From JAMOQA01 sp964420365 (GTDB lineage Bacteria; Acidobacteriota; Polarisedimenticolia; J045), in the NCBI GenBank assembly GCA_964420365.1, contig CAYQTA010000020.1, forward strand, positions 1 to 55,009: 55,009 nucleotides of DNA, in the 5' to 3' direction. The stretch's first letter is position 1. Every line of letters starts with the position of its first letter. The position numbers and the translations under genes are program-made. Of the stretch, positions 1-8,494 are shown in pieces. The notes under the pieces were generated by a model. The model was not told the origin of the DNA, ran no database searches, and worked only from the letters and a program-made list of their open reading frames with translations.

Positions 1-54
1 CCACCGCGCCGCGGAGCAGCTCGCGCCTGCGAACCTCCCCCCCCCGTCCGGCCG

Positions 55-3000
55 GTGATCCTGCTGCTCTTCCTGCTGCCCTTCCTGGCGGCGGGGATGC
101 TCCTTCCGTGTCGCGCGGACCAGCAGCTCTTCCGCAACTACACGGGCGTGGAGGGGCTCGGCCAGGCCCAGGCGACGGTCATCCTCCAGGACGACGCCGG
201 CTACCTCTGGATCGGCACGAAGTACGGGTTTTCCCGGTTCGACGGGATCCAGTTCCACAACATGCGGGCAAGCGGCGCCGAGGCCTCCAACAGCGTGACC
301 GCCGGGGTCCGCACCGCGGGCGGAGAGGTCTGGTTCGCCCACTCCTCCGGTGCCATCACGATCGTCCACCGCGGCCGGCAACGAACCGTCCTCCCGTTGG
401 GTCGCGGAGAGATGCAGCGGATCAACGCGCTCCTCGAGGATCCGGGTGGCAACGTCTGGATCGGCGTCGAGGAGCACGGGCTGTGGAAGATCCCGGTTTC
501 CGCCCGGCGGAACGGTTCCTACCGGGCCGTCCGGGTTCCCGGCCTCGAAGGGAGCGTGCGGGCCATCGCCTGGTACCGGGGCCGGCCCTGGATCGGCCGG
601 GAGGATGGGCTGTGCCGGCTGAGCGACGGTGCCTGTGTCCCGGTGCCGAAGCTCGCCGGCCGGCCGGTCAGCTCCCTCGGCGTGCTGGGCGAGGATCTCT
701 GGATCGGCACCGCCGGGCATGGCCTGTGGCTCCTCCGCGCGGGAGAGGACGAGCCGCAGAACCTGTCCCGGCGCCTCGGCCTGCCGTCCGAGACCTACAC
801 CGCTTTCGCCTGCGACGAGCGGGGTCGTTCCTGGGTCGCGACCAACGGTGGTGGTGCGCTGCTCCTCGAGCCGGGCGAGGACGGCCTTCCGCGCTCGTTC
901 CGACGCTACACGGTCGAGGACGGCCTCGCCTACGACCAGGTCCTCGCACTGTTCCGGGACCGGGAAGGGAACATCTGGCTCGGCACGGACGGGGGAGGAG
1001 TCTCCGTCTTTCTCGGTGGGGTGTTCGAGACCCACTGCTACGACCGCCACGACCCGGTGCTGAGCACGGTCTGGTCGATCGCGCGCGGACCGGATGGAAC
1101 GATGTGGTACGGGACCGCCCGGGGACTCGTCCACGAGATCCCCGAGGGACGCGGCGGAGGCAGCACCCGGCTGAAGCTGTACGGCCCGTCCGAAGGCCTC
1201 TGCGGGCGGGTCGTGCGCGACGCCGTGTTCGATGCTTCCGGGACGCTCTGGATCGGAACGGCAGCGGCCGGGGTCTGCGCCTTCGATCCGCAGAGCGAGA
1301 GGTTCTGGCGCCCGGAGGGGGTGAACCGGTTTCCCGACCGGCGGATCCGGGATCTCGAGCTGGACGACGATGGCTCCCTCTGGGTGAGCACGCTCGGGGG
1401 ATGGATCTACCACTACCGCCCGCCGGCGGAGGGGCGGGCGTACCGGTTCTCGTCCTACCGGATCGGTGAGCCCGACGGATCGAACACGGTCTTCGTGCTG
1501 CGCCGGGACCACGAGGGGCGCCTGTGGGCCGGGGTGTCCAACGTCGGCCTGGCGGTCTGGGTTCCCCGGCATCCCGGCTCGTGGGACGGCGAGTTCCGCG
1601 TGTACGCCGACCCCGTGTTCTCCGGCCAGATGGTCCTCGACATCACGGAGGACCCGGCGGGACGCCTCTGGGTTGCGGCGAACCTGGACGGCCTGTTCGT
1701 CTTCGAGAACGGGCGTTTTCGACGCGTGCTGCAGGACACCGAGCTGGGACATGCCGCGTCGTACGTGCTGTTCGCCGACGGCAAGGGGCGCATCTTCGCC
1801 GGGACGAACCGCGGGCTCTACCGCTACGATCCAGCCCGGGGAGAACTTCGCCACTACGGTCCCCAGGACGGGTTCCTCGGGATCGAGGCGGGAGTGCACT
1901 CGAAGCTGCGGGAGTCACCGGAGATCTTCTGGCTCGGCACGATTCGTGGCGCGATCCGGTACGACGGCCGCCTGGATCGCCCGAACCTGACGCCACCGCT
2001 CGTGCACATCGAGGGGCTGCAGGTCTTCCTCGAGCGGGCTCCACTCGTGCAGGACGCCGCGTTCTCGTGGAAGGAGAACCACCTGACGTTCGAGTTTGTC
2101 GGCATCAGCCTCTCCGACCCGGAGGGGGTGCGCTACCAGTACTGGCTCGAGGGAGCGGACGACGGCTGGCTGCCGCCGACGGCCCAGAACCGGGCGACCT
2201 ACTCGAACCTCGGGCCGGGGCGCTACGTGTTCCACGTGCGCGCCCGGAACGCCGCGGGCGTCTGGAGCCGGGAGGAGGCCACCTACGCCTTCACGATTCG
2301 CGCCCCCTTCTGGATGACCTGGTGGTTCTATACCCTCGTCGCGTTCGGGGTATTCGGCACGATCTACGCCGCCCATCGCTGGCGAGTCGCCGGCATCACG
2401 GCTCTCAACCGGGAGCTGGAGAGCCGGGTCGCCGAGCGGACGCGGGAACTCGAGCAGGCAAACCGGGAGCTCCAGGAGGCCCTCGAGGTCGCGCGCCAGG
2501 CGACCCGGGCCAAGTCGGCGTTCCTCGCCGTGATGAGCCACGAGATCCGCACCCCGATGAACGGGGTCCTCGGGATGGCCGAGCTGCTGCTCGGAACCCG
2601 GCTCGACCGCCAGCAGCGGGAGCTCGCGGAGGCGATCGTCCAGTCGGGCCGCGTGCTGCTCACGATCCTGAACGACCTGCTCGATCTCTCGAAGATCGAG
2701 GCGGGCAGCCTCGAGCTCGCGGACACGGAGTTCGACCTGCACGACGTCGTCTACCAGGTGCTCGGCCTGTTCGGTCCCGTTGCCGGGGAGAAGGGGATCC
2801 GCCTCGGGTGCGCCATCCATCCCTCCGTCCCGGAGACCATCGGGGGCGACCCGCACCGGATCCGCCAGGTGCTGACGAACCTGGTCGGCAACGCGGTCAA
2901 GTTCACCTCCGAGGGACACATCATCGTCCACGTGAGCGCGGAGCCGGCCGGGTCCGCGGGAAAGGTCCTGCTGCGGCTCGAGGTCGAGGACTCGGGGATC

Positions 3001-4059
3001 GGCATCGCCAGGGAAGACCAGGCGAGGCTCTTCCGGCCGTTCGTGCAGGTGGACGACTCGTTCGCGCGTCGCTTCTCGGGCACGGGGCTGGGCCTCGCGA
3101 TCTGTCGTCGCCTCGCCGAGCTGATGGGTGGCGAGGTCGGCGTCGAGAGCGAGCTGGGCCAGGGGAGCCGCTTCTGGGCGACGTTCCGTTGCCGGGGCCG
3201 GCTGGTCGAGGACCCGCCGCGACCCCTCGACGGGTACCGCGTCCTCGTCGTCGAGGACGACGCGCGCTTCCGCGAGGTGCTGGCGAGGCAGCTCGAGTGG
3301 TTCGGTGCCGAGGTGCGGACCTCCGGGGGCCCGGTCTGGCGCGTCGCGGAGGCGATCGGTCTCGACGCCGTCCTCGTGACGGTGCTCGAGGAGTCCACGT
3401 CCGCCCCGCGCTTCCTGTCGGCCTGGACGCGCACCCTCGGGAAACGTGCGCCGCGGGTCGTCGTGCTCGCCCCGCTCGGCCGCCAGGGCACCGTCGACCG
3501 TGGCGACGCGGTGGCCGTGCACCTGACCCTGCCGGTCAACTACCGGCGGCTCGTCGCCGTGCTCGCGGGCGAGGAGGGCGCCGCGGAGACGCCGCGGCCG
3601 CCGGTCGCGGAGGCGCCGCGCCCGGCACCGGCAGCGGACGAACGGCCACCGGCCGCCGGTCCGTTTGCCGGGAGGCGGGTCCTGGTCGTCGACGACAACC
3701 CGATCAACCGGCGCGTCGCCGAGAGGATGCTCGAGGCGATGGGATGCGAGGTCGTCGCCGTCGGCAGCGGGACGGAAGCGCTGGCGCGGGTCGCCGCCGA
3801 GGAGTTCGCCGCCGTCCTGATGGATTGCCAGATGCCGGAGATGGACGGCTTCGAGACGACGCGCCGCATCCGGGAGCTGCCGCGGGGCAGGAACCTGCCG
3901 GTGATCGCCTTCACCGCCAACGTGATGAGCGAGGACGTGGAGAAGTGCCGGCTGGCCGGGATGGACGACTACCTGGGCAAGCCGATCAGCCGTTCCGACC
4001 TGGAGCGCGTGCTCGCGCGCTGGGTCGGGGCGGAAATCCCTGCCGGCAGCCGCGACTGA
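55..4059 (+). CDS. Hybrid sensor histidine kinase with propeller sensor and two receivers
   Basis: Predicted one-protein two-component system. A hydrophobic N-terminus (residues 1-20, then CRAD) looks like a signal peptide, so the ~700-residue sensor should be periplasmic. It has about fourteen two-component-propeller repeats (LWIGTKYG, NIWLGTDGGG, TLWIGT), enough for two seven-bladed propellers, then a Y_Y_Y domain (~680-745), a membrane helix (753-775) and a coiled coil (~782-820). The HisKA H-box SHEIRTPMNG carries H829; the ATPase has N942 (NLVGNAVKF), DSGIGI and GTGLGLAI. The first receiver (~1060-1170) has lost the phosphoacceptor (T1109) and conserved lysine (L1159); the second (~1207-1330) keeps D1257 in LMDCQMP and the GKP lysine. 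There is no DNA-binding output domain, so a partner must carry the signal. In relatives such sensors often respond to glycans; here the ligand is unknown. The GTG at 55 is uncertain: the frame is open to the window edge and ATG 97 is an alternative. Confidence 0.93.
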   Translation: MILLLFLLPFLAAGMLLPCRADQQLFRNYTGVEGLGQAQATVILQDDAGYLWIGTKYGFSRFDGIQFHNMRASGAEASNSVTAGVRTAGGEVWFAHSSGAITIVHRGRQRTVLPLGRGEMQRINALLEDPGGNVWIGVEEHGLWKIPVSARRNGSYRAVRVPGLEGSVRAIAWYRGRPWIGREDGLCRLSDGACVPVPKLAGRPVSSLGVLGEDLWIGTAGHGLWLLRAGEDEPQNLSRRLGLPSETYTAFACDERGRSWVATNGGGALLLEPGEDGLPRSFRRYTVEDGLAYDQVLALFRDREGNIWLGTDGGGVSVFLGGVFETHCYDRHDPVLSTVWSIARGPDGTMWYGTARGLVHEIPEGRGGGSTRLKLYGPSEGLCGRVVRDAVFDASGTLWIGTAAAGVCAFDPQSERFWRPEGVNRFPDRRIRDLELDDDGSLWVSTLGGWIYHYRPPAEGRAYRFSSYRIGEPDGSNTVFVLRRDHEGRLWAGVSNVGLAVWVPRHPGSWDGEFRVYADPVFSGQMVLDITEDPAGRLWVAANLDGLFVFENGRFRRVLQDTELGHAASYVLFADGKGRIFAGTNRGLYRYDPARGELRHYGPQDGFLGIEAGVHSKLRESPEIFWLGTIRGAIRYDGRLDRPNLTPPLVHIEGLQVFLERAPLVQDAAFSWKENHLTFEFVGISLSDPEGVRYQYWLEGADDGWLPPTAQNRATYSNLGPGRYVFHVRARNAAGVWSREEATYAFTIRAPFWMTWWFYTLVAFGVFGTIYAAHRWRVAGITALNRELESRVAERTRELEQANRELQEALEVARQATRAKSAFLAVMSHEIRTPMNGVLGMAELLLGTRLDRQQRELAEAIVQSGRVLLTILNDLLDLSKIEAGSLELADTEFDLHDVVYQVLGLFGPVAGEKGIRLGCAIHPSVPETIGGDPHRIRQVLTNLVGNAVKFTSEGHIIVHVSAEPAGSAGKVLLRLEVEDSGIGIAREDQARLFRPFVQVDDSFARRFSGTGLGLAICRRLAELMGGEVGVESELGQGSRFWATFRCRGRLVEDPPRPLDGYRVLVVEDDARFREVLARQLEWFGAEVRTSGGPVWRVAEAIGLDAVLVTVLEESTSAPRFLSAWTRTLGKRAPRVVVLAPLGRQGTVDRGDAVAVHLTLPVNYRRLVAVLAGEEGAAETPRPPVAEAPRPAPAADERPPAAGPFAGRRVLVVDDNPINRRVAERMLEAMGCEVVAVGSGTEALARVAAEEFAAVLMDCQMPEMDGFETTRRIRELPRGRNLPVIAFTANVMSEDVEKCRLAGMDDYLGKPISRSDLERVLARWVGAEIPAGSRD

Positions 4060-4077
4060 CGGCGGGGGGAGGGAACC

Positions 4078-5862
4078 GTGCCGACGCTGGATGCCACCCG
4101 GGACGCCGTCGCGCGGGACGCGGGCGCGCCGGGACCCGAGGAGTTCCCCGGGCTCCGGATGATCCGCCTCCTCGCGCGCGGCGGCTTCGCGGAGGTCTGG
4201 GAAGCGGAACAGGTCTCGCTCGATCGCCGGGTGGCGGTCAAGATCCTGCGCCACGAACACCTGGAGCAGGAGGACATGGTGCGCCTCTTCGAGCAGGAGG
4301 CGCGGGTCCTCGCCCGGCTCAACCATCCGAACGTCGTGCAGGTGATCGACAAGGGAAACTCCCCGCGCGGTCCCTACTTCGTGATGGAGTTCATCGAGGG
4401 CGACACCCTCCAGGTGCTTCTCAGCCGGGGCAAGCTGGGGCGGGAACGGGCCCTTGCAATCCTGCTCCAGGCGGCCCGGGGCCTCGCCTACGCCCACCGC
4501 AACCGGGTGATCCACCGGGACGTGAAACCGGCAAACATCCTGGTCTCCCGCCGGGGCCAGGTGAAGCTCTCCGACTTCGGGATCGCCGCGGTCCGGCGCG
4601 CGGCGGGGGAGACGGACGACACCGGTCCGGAGACGCGGACCGCCCTCGGGACCCGGGCGTTCATGGCGCCGGAGCAGCGGACGTCGTTCGACGAGGTCGG
4701 GCCGGAGGCCGACGTCTACTCGATGGGGGTGATCCTCCACCGGATCCTCGTCGGAAAGCTCCCGCCCGCGCCGGGACGGATCGCGCCGGGCGCCAGCGTC
4801 CCCGACAACCTCCGCCCGATCCTCGAGCGGGCCCTTTCCCCCAGCCCCTCCCGGCGCTACCCGGACGCCGGCGCCTTCCGCGAGGCCCTGGTCAACGCCC
4901 TGGAGGGACGTCACATCGACGACCGGGTCCGCCGGGGCGCGGCGAGCGCCCTGGGCGCCTCCGGGCGGTTCGAGCTGCTCGACGTGATCCGGCAGGACGA
5001 CCGCCGCTCCGTCTACCTGGTGCGCAAGGGAGGCCCGTCCGGGGAACGGATCGTCGTCAAGCGGTACATCAAGGACCCGGAGGCCCTGCGGACCGTACGC
5101 CAGTTGATCCGCCTCGAGCACCCGAACATCGTGCGGATCTTCGCCGTCGGCGAGCGGGAGGACAGCTTCATCATGCTGATGGAGCACCTCCCGGGCGGCG
5201 ACCTCCGGGAACGGCTGGTCAAGGCCCACCCGTGGCGCGAGGTCGTCAAGGTGGGGAAGCAGGTCGCCCTCGCCCTCGCCTACGCCGCCCGCCACGACAT
5301 CGTCCACGGAAACCTCCGGCCCTCGAACGTGCTGTTCGATGCCGAGGGAAGGGTGCGGGTCACCGACTTCGGGCTGCCCGAGCACTACCGGGGCGAACCG
5401 AAGCGCAACTGGTACGCGGCCCCGGAGGGCCGGCGGTCCCACGCGGGAGACCTGTACGCCCTCGGGGCGATCCTCTACGAGATGCTGTTCGCCGCGCCGG
5501 TCCCGGAGAGGGGGGACCCGTTCCGCGGCGTGCCCCTCGACGACGTTCCTCCCGGGCTCGTCGAGATCCTCCGCCGCCTTCTCGCCCCGGTCGACCGGCG
5601 CTACCACAGTGCGGAGCATGTCACGCGGGACCTGGACCAGGTGCTCGAGGAGGAAGGGGACCGGCTGCGCCGCGAGCGGCTCGCTCGCCAGGCGGAGGAG
5701 GCGGCGGCCCGGGCGGCGGCGTCCGAGGCTCCCGGCCACCGCCACGGCCGGGGGGGCTCGCTGGTGCCCGGCCTGCTCGGTCTCGGCGGCCTGGTCCTCG
5801 CGTGGCTCCTCGAGCAGGACTTCTTCCGCGAGTTCCTCGTCGACCTTCTCGCCCGGTTTTGA
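4078..5862 (+). CDS. Ser/Thr protein kinase fused to a pseudokinase, C-terminal membrane helix
   Basis: Two kinase folds in one 594-residue chain. The first (~25-280) looks active: VAVKIL lysine K55, catalytic loop HRDVKPANI with D148, DFGIAA, and MAPEQ in the activation segment. The second (~300-540) resembles a kinase (VVKRYI, DFGLPEH, YAAPEGR) but its catalytic loop reads HGNLRPSN, so the catalytic Asp is N412; it is probably a pseudokinase that regulates or scaffolds. An Arg/Glu/Ala-rich helix (~540-575) and a hydrophobic C-terminal segment (VPGLLGLGGLVLAWLL) suggest tail anchoring with both kinase folds in the cytoplasm. Start is GTG 4078 after GGGGGAGGG, 18 nt behind the hybrid histidine kinase stop and in the same direction, so the two may be co-transcribed. 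Substrates cannot be read from sequence. Confidence 0.93.
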   Translation: MPTLDATRDAVARDAGAPGPEEFPGLRMIRLLARGGFAEVWEAEQVSLDRRVAVKILRHEHLEQEDMVRLFEQEARVLARLNHPNVVQVIDKGNSPRGPYFVMEFIEGDTLQVLLSRGKLGRERALAILLQAARGLAYAHRNRVIHRDVKPANILVSRRGQVKLSDFGIAAVRRAAGETDDTGPETRTALGTRAFMAPEQRTSFDEVGPEADVYSMGVILHRILVGKLPPAPGRIAPGASVPDNLRPILERALSPSPSRRYPDAGAFREALVNALEGRHIDDRVRRGAASALGASGRFELLDVIRQDDRRSVYLVRKGGPSGERIVVKRYIKDPEALRTVRQLIRLEHPNIVRIFAVGEREDSFIMLMEHLPGGDLRERLVKAHPWREVVKVGKQVALALAYAARHDIVHGNLRPSNVLFDAEGRVRVTDFGLPEHYRGEPKRNWYAAPEGRRSHAGDLYALGAILYEMLFAAPVPERGDPFRGVPLDDVPPGLVEILRRLLAPVDRRYHSAEHVTRDLDQVLEEEGDRLRRERLARQAEEAAARAAASEAPGHRHGRGGSLVPGLLGLGGLVLAWLLEQDFFREFLVDLLARF

Positions 5863-5909
5863 CCGCCTTCCCCGGGGGGTGGGATGATCCCCCGCGGAGG
5901 ACAGGCGTG

Positions 5910-7796
5910 ATGACAGCCGGGAAGCAGGCCGGGAACGCGAAGGATCCCCCGTCCCGTTGGGCCGGTCCGGTCCTGGCCGCCTTCCTGGCGCTGCTCGTCC
6001 TGCTCGTCGTGCCCGGGCTCGAGCAACCGGGTCGGGCCGCCCGGCTCGCCCTGCTGATCGGGTGCGGTCCCTGGGCCTTCCTCCTCGCCGTGGGTGCCGG
6101 GTGGCGGCCGGGGGACCGGTTGCCGCCGCCCCAGGCGATCGTCCTGGCCTGTTTCCCGCTCCTCGCCCTCGTCGTCGGCGTCGTCCGGTTCCTCCCGGGG
6201 CCCGAGGCGCCGGCGGTCCTGCGCGACGCGCTTCCCCTGGCCGTGCTGATCGCCGCCGGGTGGGCGGGCCTCGCGACGTTCCGGCGCGGTCCCGCCGCCG
6301 CGGCCCGGGTCCTTGCCCCGGTGGCGGCGGGGGTCCTCCTGGCCGCGTCCCTGGCGGGACTGGCCCAGGCGTGGCTCGGCTGGGAGGGACTGCCGGTCGT
6401 GCATCCCCCGGCCGGTCCCTTCGTGAACCGGAACGTGGCGGCCCAGGCCCTCGTGCCGCTCCTCGCGCTCCTCGTCCCCGCCGCTGCCGTGCTCCACTCC
6501 ATTCCCGGTCGCGTCTTCCTGGCGCTGGCGTCGTCGTCGGGAGCGGCCTTTCTCCTGGCGACGAGAAGCCGGGGCGGCTGGGTGGCGGCGGCCGTCGCCC
6601 TCGTCGTCGGCGGCATCGTCGCCCGGCGGGCCGGGGCGCCGCCCCGGGACCGGCGCGGGGGACGCCTGCTCCTGCTGGCCCTCCTCGCCGGGGGGATTGC
6701 CGGCGCCCTGGTCCCGGTCCGGCGGATCGAGCCCCTGCCCTCGGTCGGCCGGGCACTCGCCCTGGCGGCCTCCGGCGAGGAAGGGAGCCTCGCCGTCCGG
6801 CGGGCGCTCCGGGAGAACACCTGGGCGATGGCGAGGGCCCACCCCGTCCTGGGCGTCGGTCCGGGAAGGTTCAGGGTCGCCTACGCGGACTGGCACGCCG
6901 CCCGGCTCCCGACCCCCGGGTACGGCGTGGAGAAACGGCCCGCGCACGCGCACTGCGACCCGCTGGAGTGGGCCGCGGAGCTCGGGTTCCCGGCGGCCGT
7001 CGCCCTCCTCGTGCTGCTCGGGGCGGGAGTCCTGCTCGCCGCCCGCTTCCCCGCGGCGGGGGGGGAGCCGGCGGAGGTTCGCGCCTGGCGCGTGGCGGTG
7101 GCGGCCGGCGTGACCGGGCTCCTGGTCCACTCCCTCGCCAGCTTTCCGTTCCACTCCCCGGCGAGCGCCTTCCTCGGGTTCTTCCTGGCGGGGAGCTCCT
7201 GGGGGCTGGCGGCCAGGGGGCGCGACGGTGCGGGGGGCGCCGGCGCGAGCGTGGTGCGGTGGGCTCGCCCGCTGGCGGCGGCGCTTCTCGTCGTTCTCGG
7301 GGTCGCCGGGGGTCTCACGGCGGTCCAGCTCCTCGCGGGCCAGCGCGCCCTGGCCCTGGCCCTCGGCGCCTGGTCCCGCGGGGACTGCGCGACGGCGGTG
7401 GAGGAGGCCCACCGGGTCTTCCGGGAGGAGCCCTGGAACCGGCGCGACGTGGGCCTGGCCGCGGGCGTGCTGTTCCGATGCGACCGGTCTCCCTCGGCCC
7501 TTCCGTGGCTGGAGCGGGCGCATGCCCTCGATCCGGGATCCCTCGTGCTCGCCCTGGACACGGGTGCCCGACGCCTCAAGGCGGGCCGCCCGGGCGATGC
7601 GCTGGCCAGCTACCGGAGGGCCCTCGCGATCCGGCCGGACCTCGCCCGGGCCTGGCTCGGCGTGGCGATGGCGTCGCTCCGGCTCGGGGACGAGGCCGGG
7701 GCCCGGGAGGCGTGTCGCCATGCCCTCGAGGCGCCCGCGGACGGGGCTCGCCGGGCGGCGGAGGCGTTCTGCCGGGGAAACCGGCTCGTAGAATAG
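5910..7796 (+). CDS. O-antigen ligase/polymerase-type membrane protein with C-terminal TPRs
   Basis: A 628-residue protein with about ten membrane helices over residues ~18-470 and a soluble C-terminal TPR region (~480-628; repeats around AVEEAHRVFREEP, ALPWLERAHALDP and ALASYRRALAIRP). The Wzy_C-type loop has FVNRNVAA, RSRGGW, HPVLGVGPG and HAHCDPLEWAAELG with H346 and H348, which is the hallmark of WaaL/Wzy-family enzymes that move or polymerise lipid-linked glycans on the periplasmic side. Whether it is a ligase, a polymerase or a protein glycosyltransferase cannot be decided. Start ATG 5910 is preferred over GTG 5907 because GGAGGA lies 8 nt before it. No glycan biosynthesis cluster adjoins; the nearest glycosyltransferases are at 49851 and 53200. 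Confidence 0.85.
   Translation: MTAGKQAGNAKDPPSRWAGPVLAAFLALLVLLVVPGLEQPGRAARLALLIGCGPWAFLLAVGAGWRPGDRLPPPQAIVLACFPLLALVVGVVRFLPGPEAPAVLRDALPLAVLIAAGWAGLATFRRGPAAAARVLAPVAAGVLLAASLAGLAQAWLGWEGLPVVHPPAGPFVNRNVAAQALVPLLALLVPAAAVLHSIPGRVFLALASSSGAAFLLATRSRGGWVAAAVALVVGGIVARRAGAPPRDRRGGRLLLLALLAGGIAGALVPVRRIEPLPSVGRALALAASGEEGSLAVRRALRENTWAMARAHPVLGVGPGRFRVAYADWHAARLPTPGYGVEKRPAHAHCDPLEWAAELGFPAAVALLVLLGAGVLLAARFPAAGGEPAEVRAWRVAVAAGVTGLLVHSLASFPFHSPASAFLGFFLAGSSWGLAARGRDGAGGAGASVVRWARPLAAALLVVLGVAGGLTAVQLLAGQRALALALGAWSRGDCATAVEEAHRVFREEPWNRRDVGLAAGVLFRCDRSPSALPWLERAHALDPGSLVLALDTGARRLKAGRPGDALASYRRALAIRPDLARAWLGVAMASLRLGDEAGAREACRHALEAPADGARRAAEAFCRGNRLVE
7789..7794 (+). promoter_or_regulatory. 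Candidate -10 box for ppa
   Basis: TAGAAT matches TATAAT at five of six bases and ends 33 nt before the pyrophosphatase ATG, which would leave a short leader holding the GAGGAGGAG ribosome site. It overlaps the end of the upstream gene. No convincing -35 box is visible (TTCTGC at a 16-nt spacing). Confidence 0.3.
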
Positions 7797-7827
7797 GGAC
7801 GCGCGGGCGATCCCCGAGGAGGAGACG

Positions 7828-8451
7828 ATGGCCTTTCCGAAGCCGTTCTACCGCTGGCGTCCCCACCCGTGGCACGGGCTGGAACCGGGAGACCGGGCGC
7901 CGGAGATCGTGGAGGCGTACATCGAGATCACGCCCTACGATCTCGTGAAGTTCGAGACCGACAAGCGCACCGGGTACCTGCGGGTGGACCGGCCCCAGCG
8001 GACGACGTCGACGCCGCCGGCCCTCTACGGGTTCATCCCGCGGACCTTCTGCGGCGATCGGGTCGGTCGGCTGACGCCGGAGGCGGGGAAGGGAGACGGG
8101 GATCCCCTCGACATCTGCGTGATCAGCGAGCGCCCGATCAACCACGGGGACATCGTCGTTGCCGCCCGGGTCGTCGGGGTGCTCAAGGCGATCGACCACG
8201 GGGAGGCGGACGACAAGATCGTCGCCGTCCTGGAAAAGGACAACATCTGGGCGGGAATCGACGACGTCTCCGGGCTGCCCGGGGTGCTCCTCGAGCGTCT
8301 CGCCCACTACTTCAGTACCTACAAGCTGCGTCCCGGAGAGACGCCCGGCAGGGCGTCGCTGCTGCAGGTTGCCGGGATCGAGGGACGCGAGCATGCCCTC
8401 GAGGTGATCCGGGCCGCCCTGGCGGACTACGCCGACGAGTTCGGCGACTGA
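7828..8451 (+). CDS. ppa: Inorganic pyrophosphatase, soluble family I
   Basis: Cytoplasmic enzyme that hydrolyses pyrophosphate to two phosphates, pulling biosynthetic reactions forward. The 207-residue length fits family I. The signature DGDPLDIC is intact, with the other usual segments: EITPYDLVKFE with the substrate-binding lysine region, YGFIPRTFC, and DDKIVAVLEKD near the metal site. KLRPGE and HALEVI near the end also fit. ATG 7828 follows GAGGAGGAG at the right distance. It is the last gene of the plus-strand run and meets the giant minus-strand gene head-on 43 nt later. Confidence 0.95.
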   Translation: MAFPKPFYRWRPHPWHGLEPGDRAPEIVEAYIEITPYDLVKFETDKRTGYLRVDRPQRTTSTPPALYGFIPRTFCGDRVGRLTPEAGKGDGDPLDICVISERPINHGDIVVAARVVGVLKAIDHGEADDKIVAVLEKDNIWAGIDDVSGLPGVLLERLAHYFSTYKLRPGETPGRASLLQVAGIEGREHALEVIRAALADYADEFGD

Positions 8452-8494
8452 AGGGCCCGCCGGGGACGGGCATGGTGGCGGTGCGATCCTCTCG

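Noticed and set aside
55..4059. Frameshift at the first receiver of the hybrid kinase.
   Set aside because: The frame is continuous and the fold-start acidic pair and later strands are kept; only the key residues changed.
1915..6756. Very long open frame on the minus strand (over 1600 codons).
   Set aside because: It is antisense to two clear kinase genes, is Arg/Pro/Gly-rich with no domain, and arises because high GC removes stop codons.
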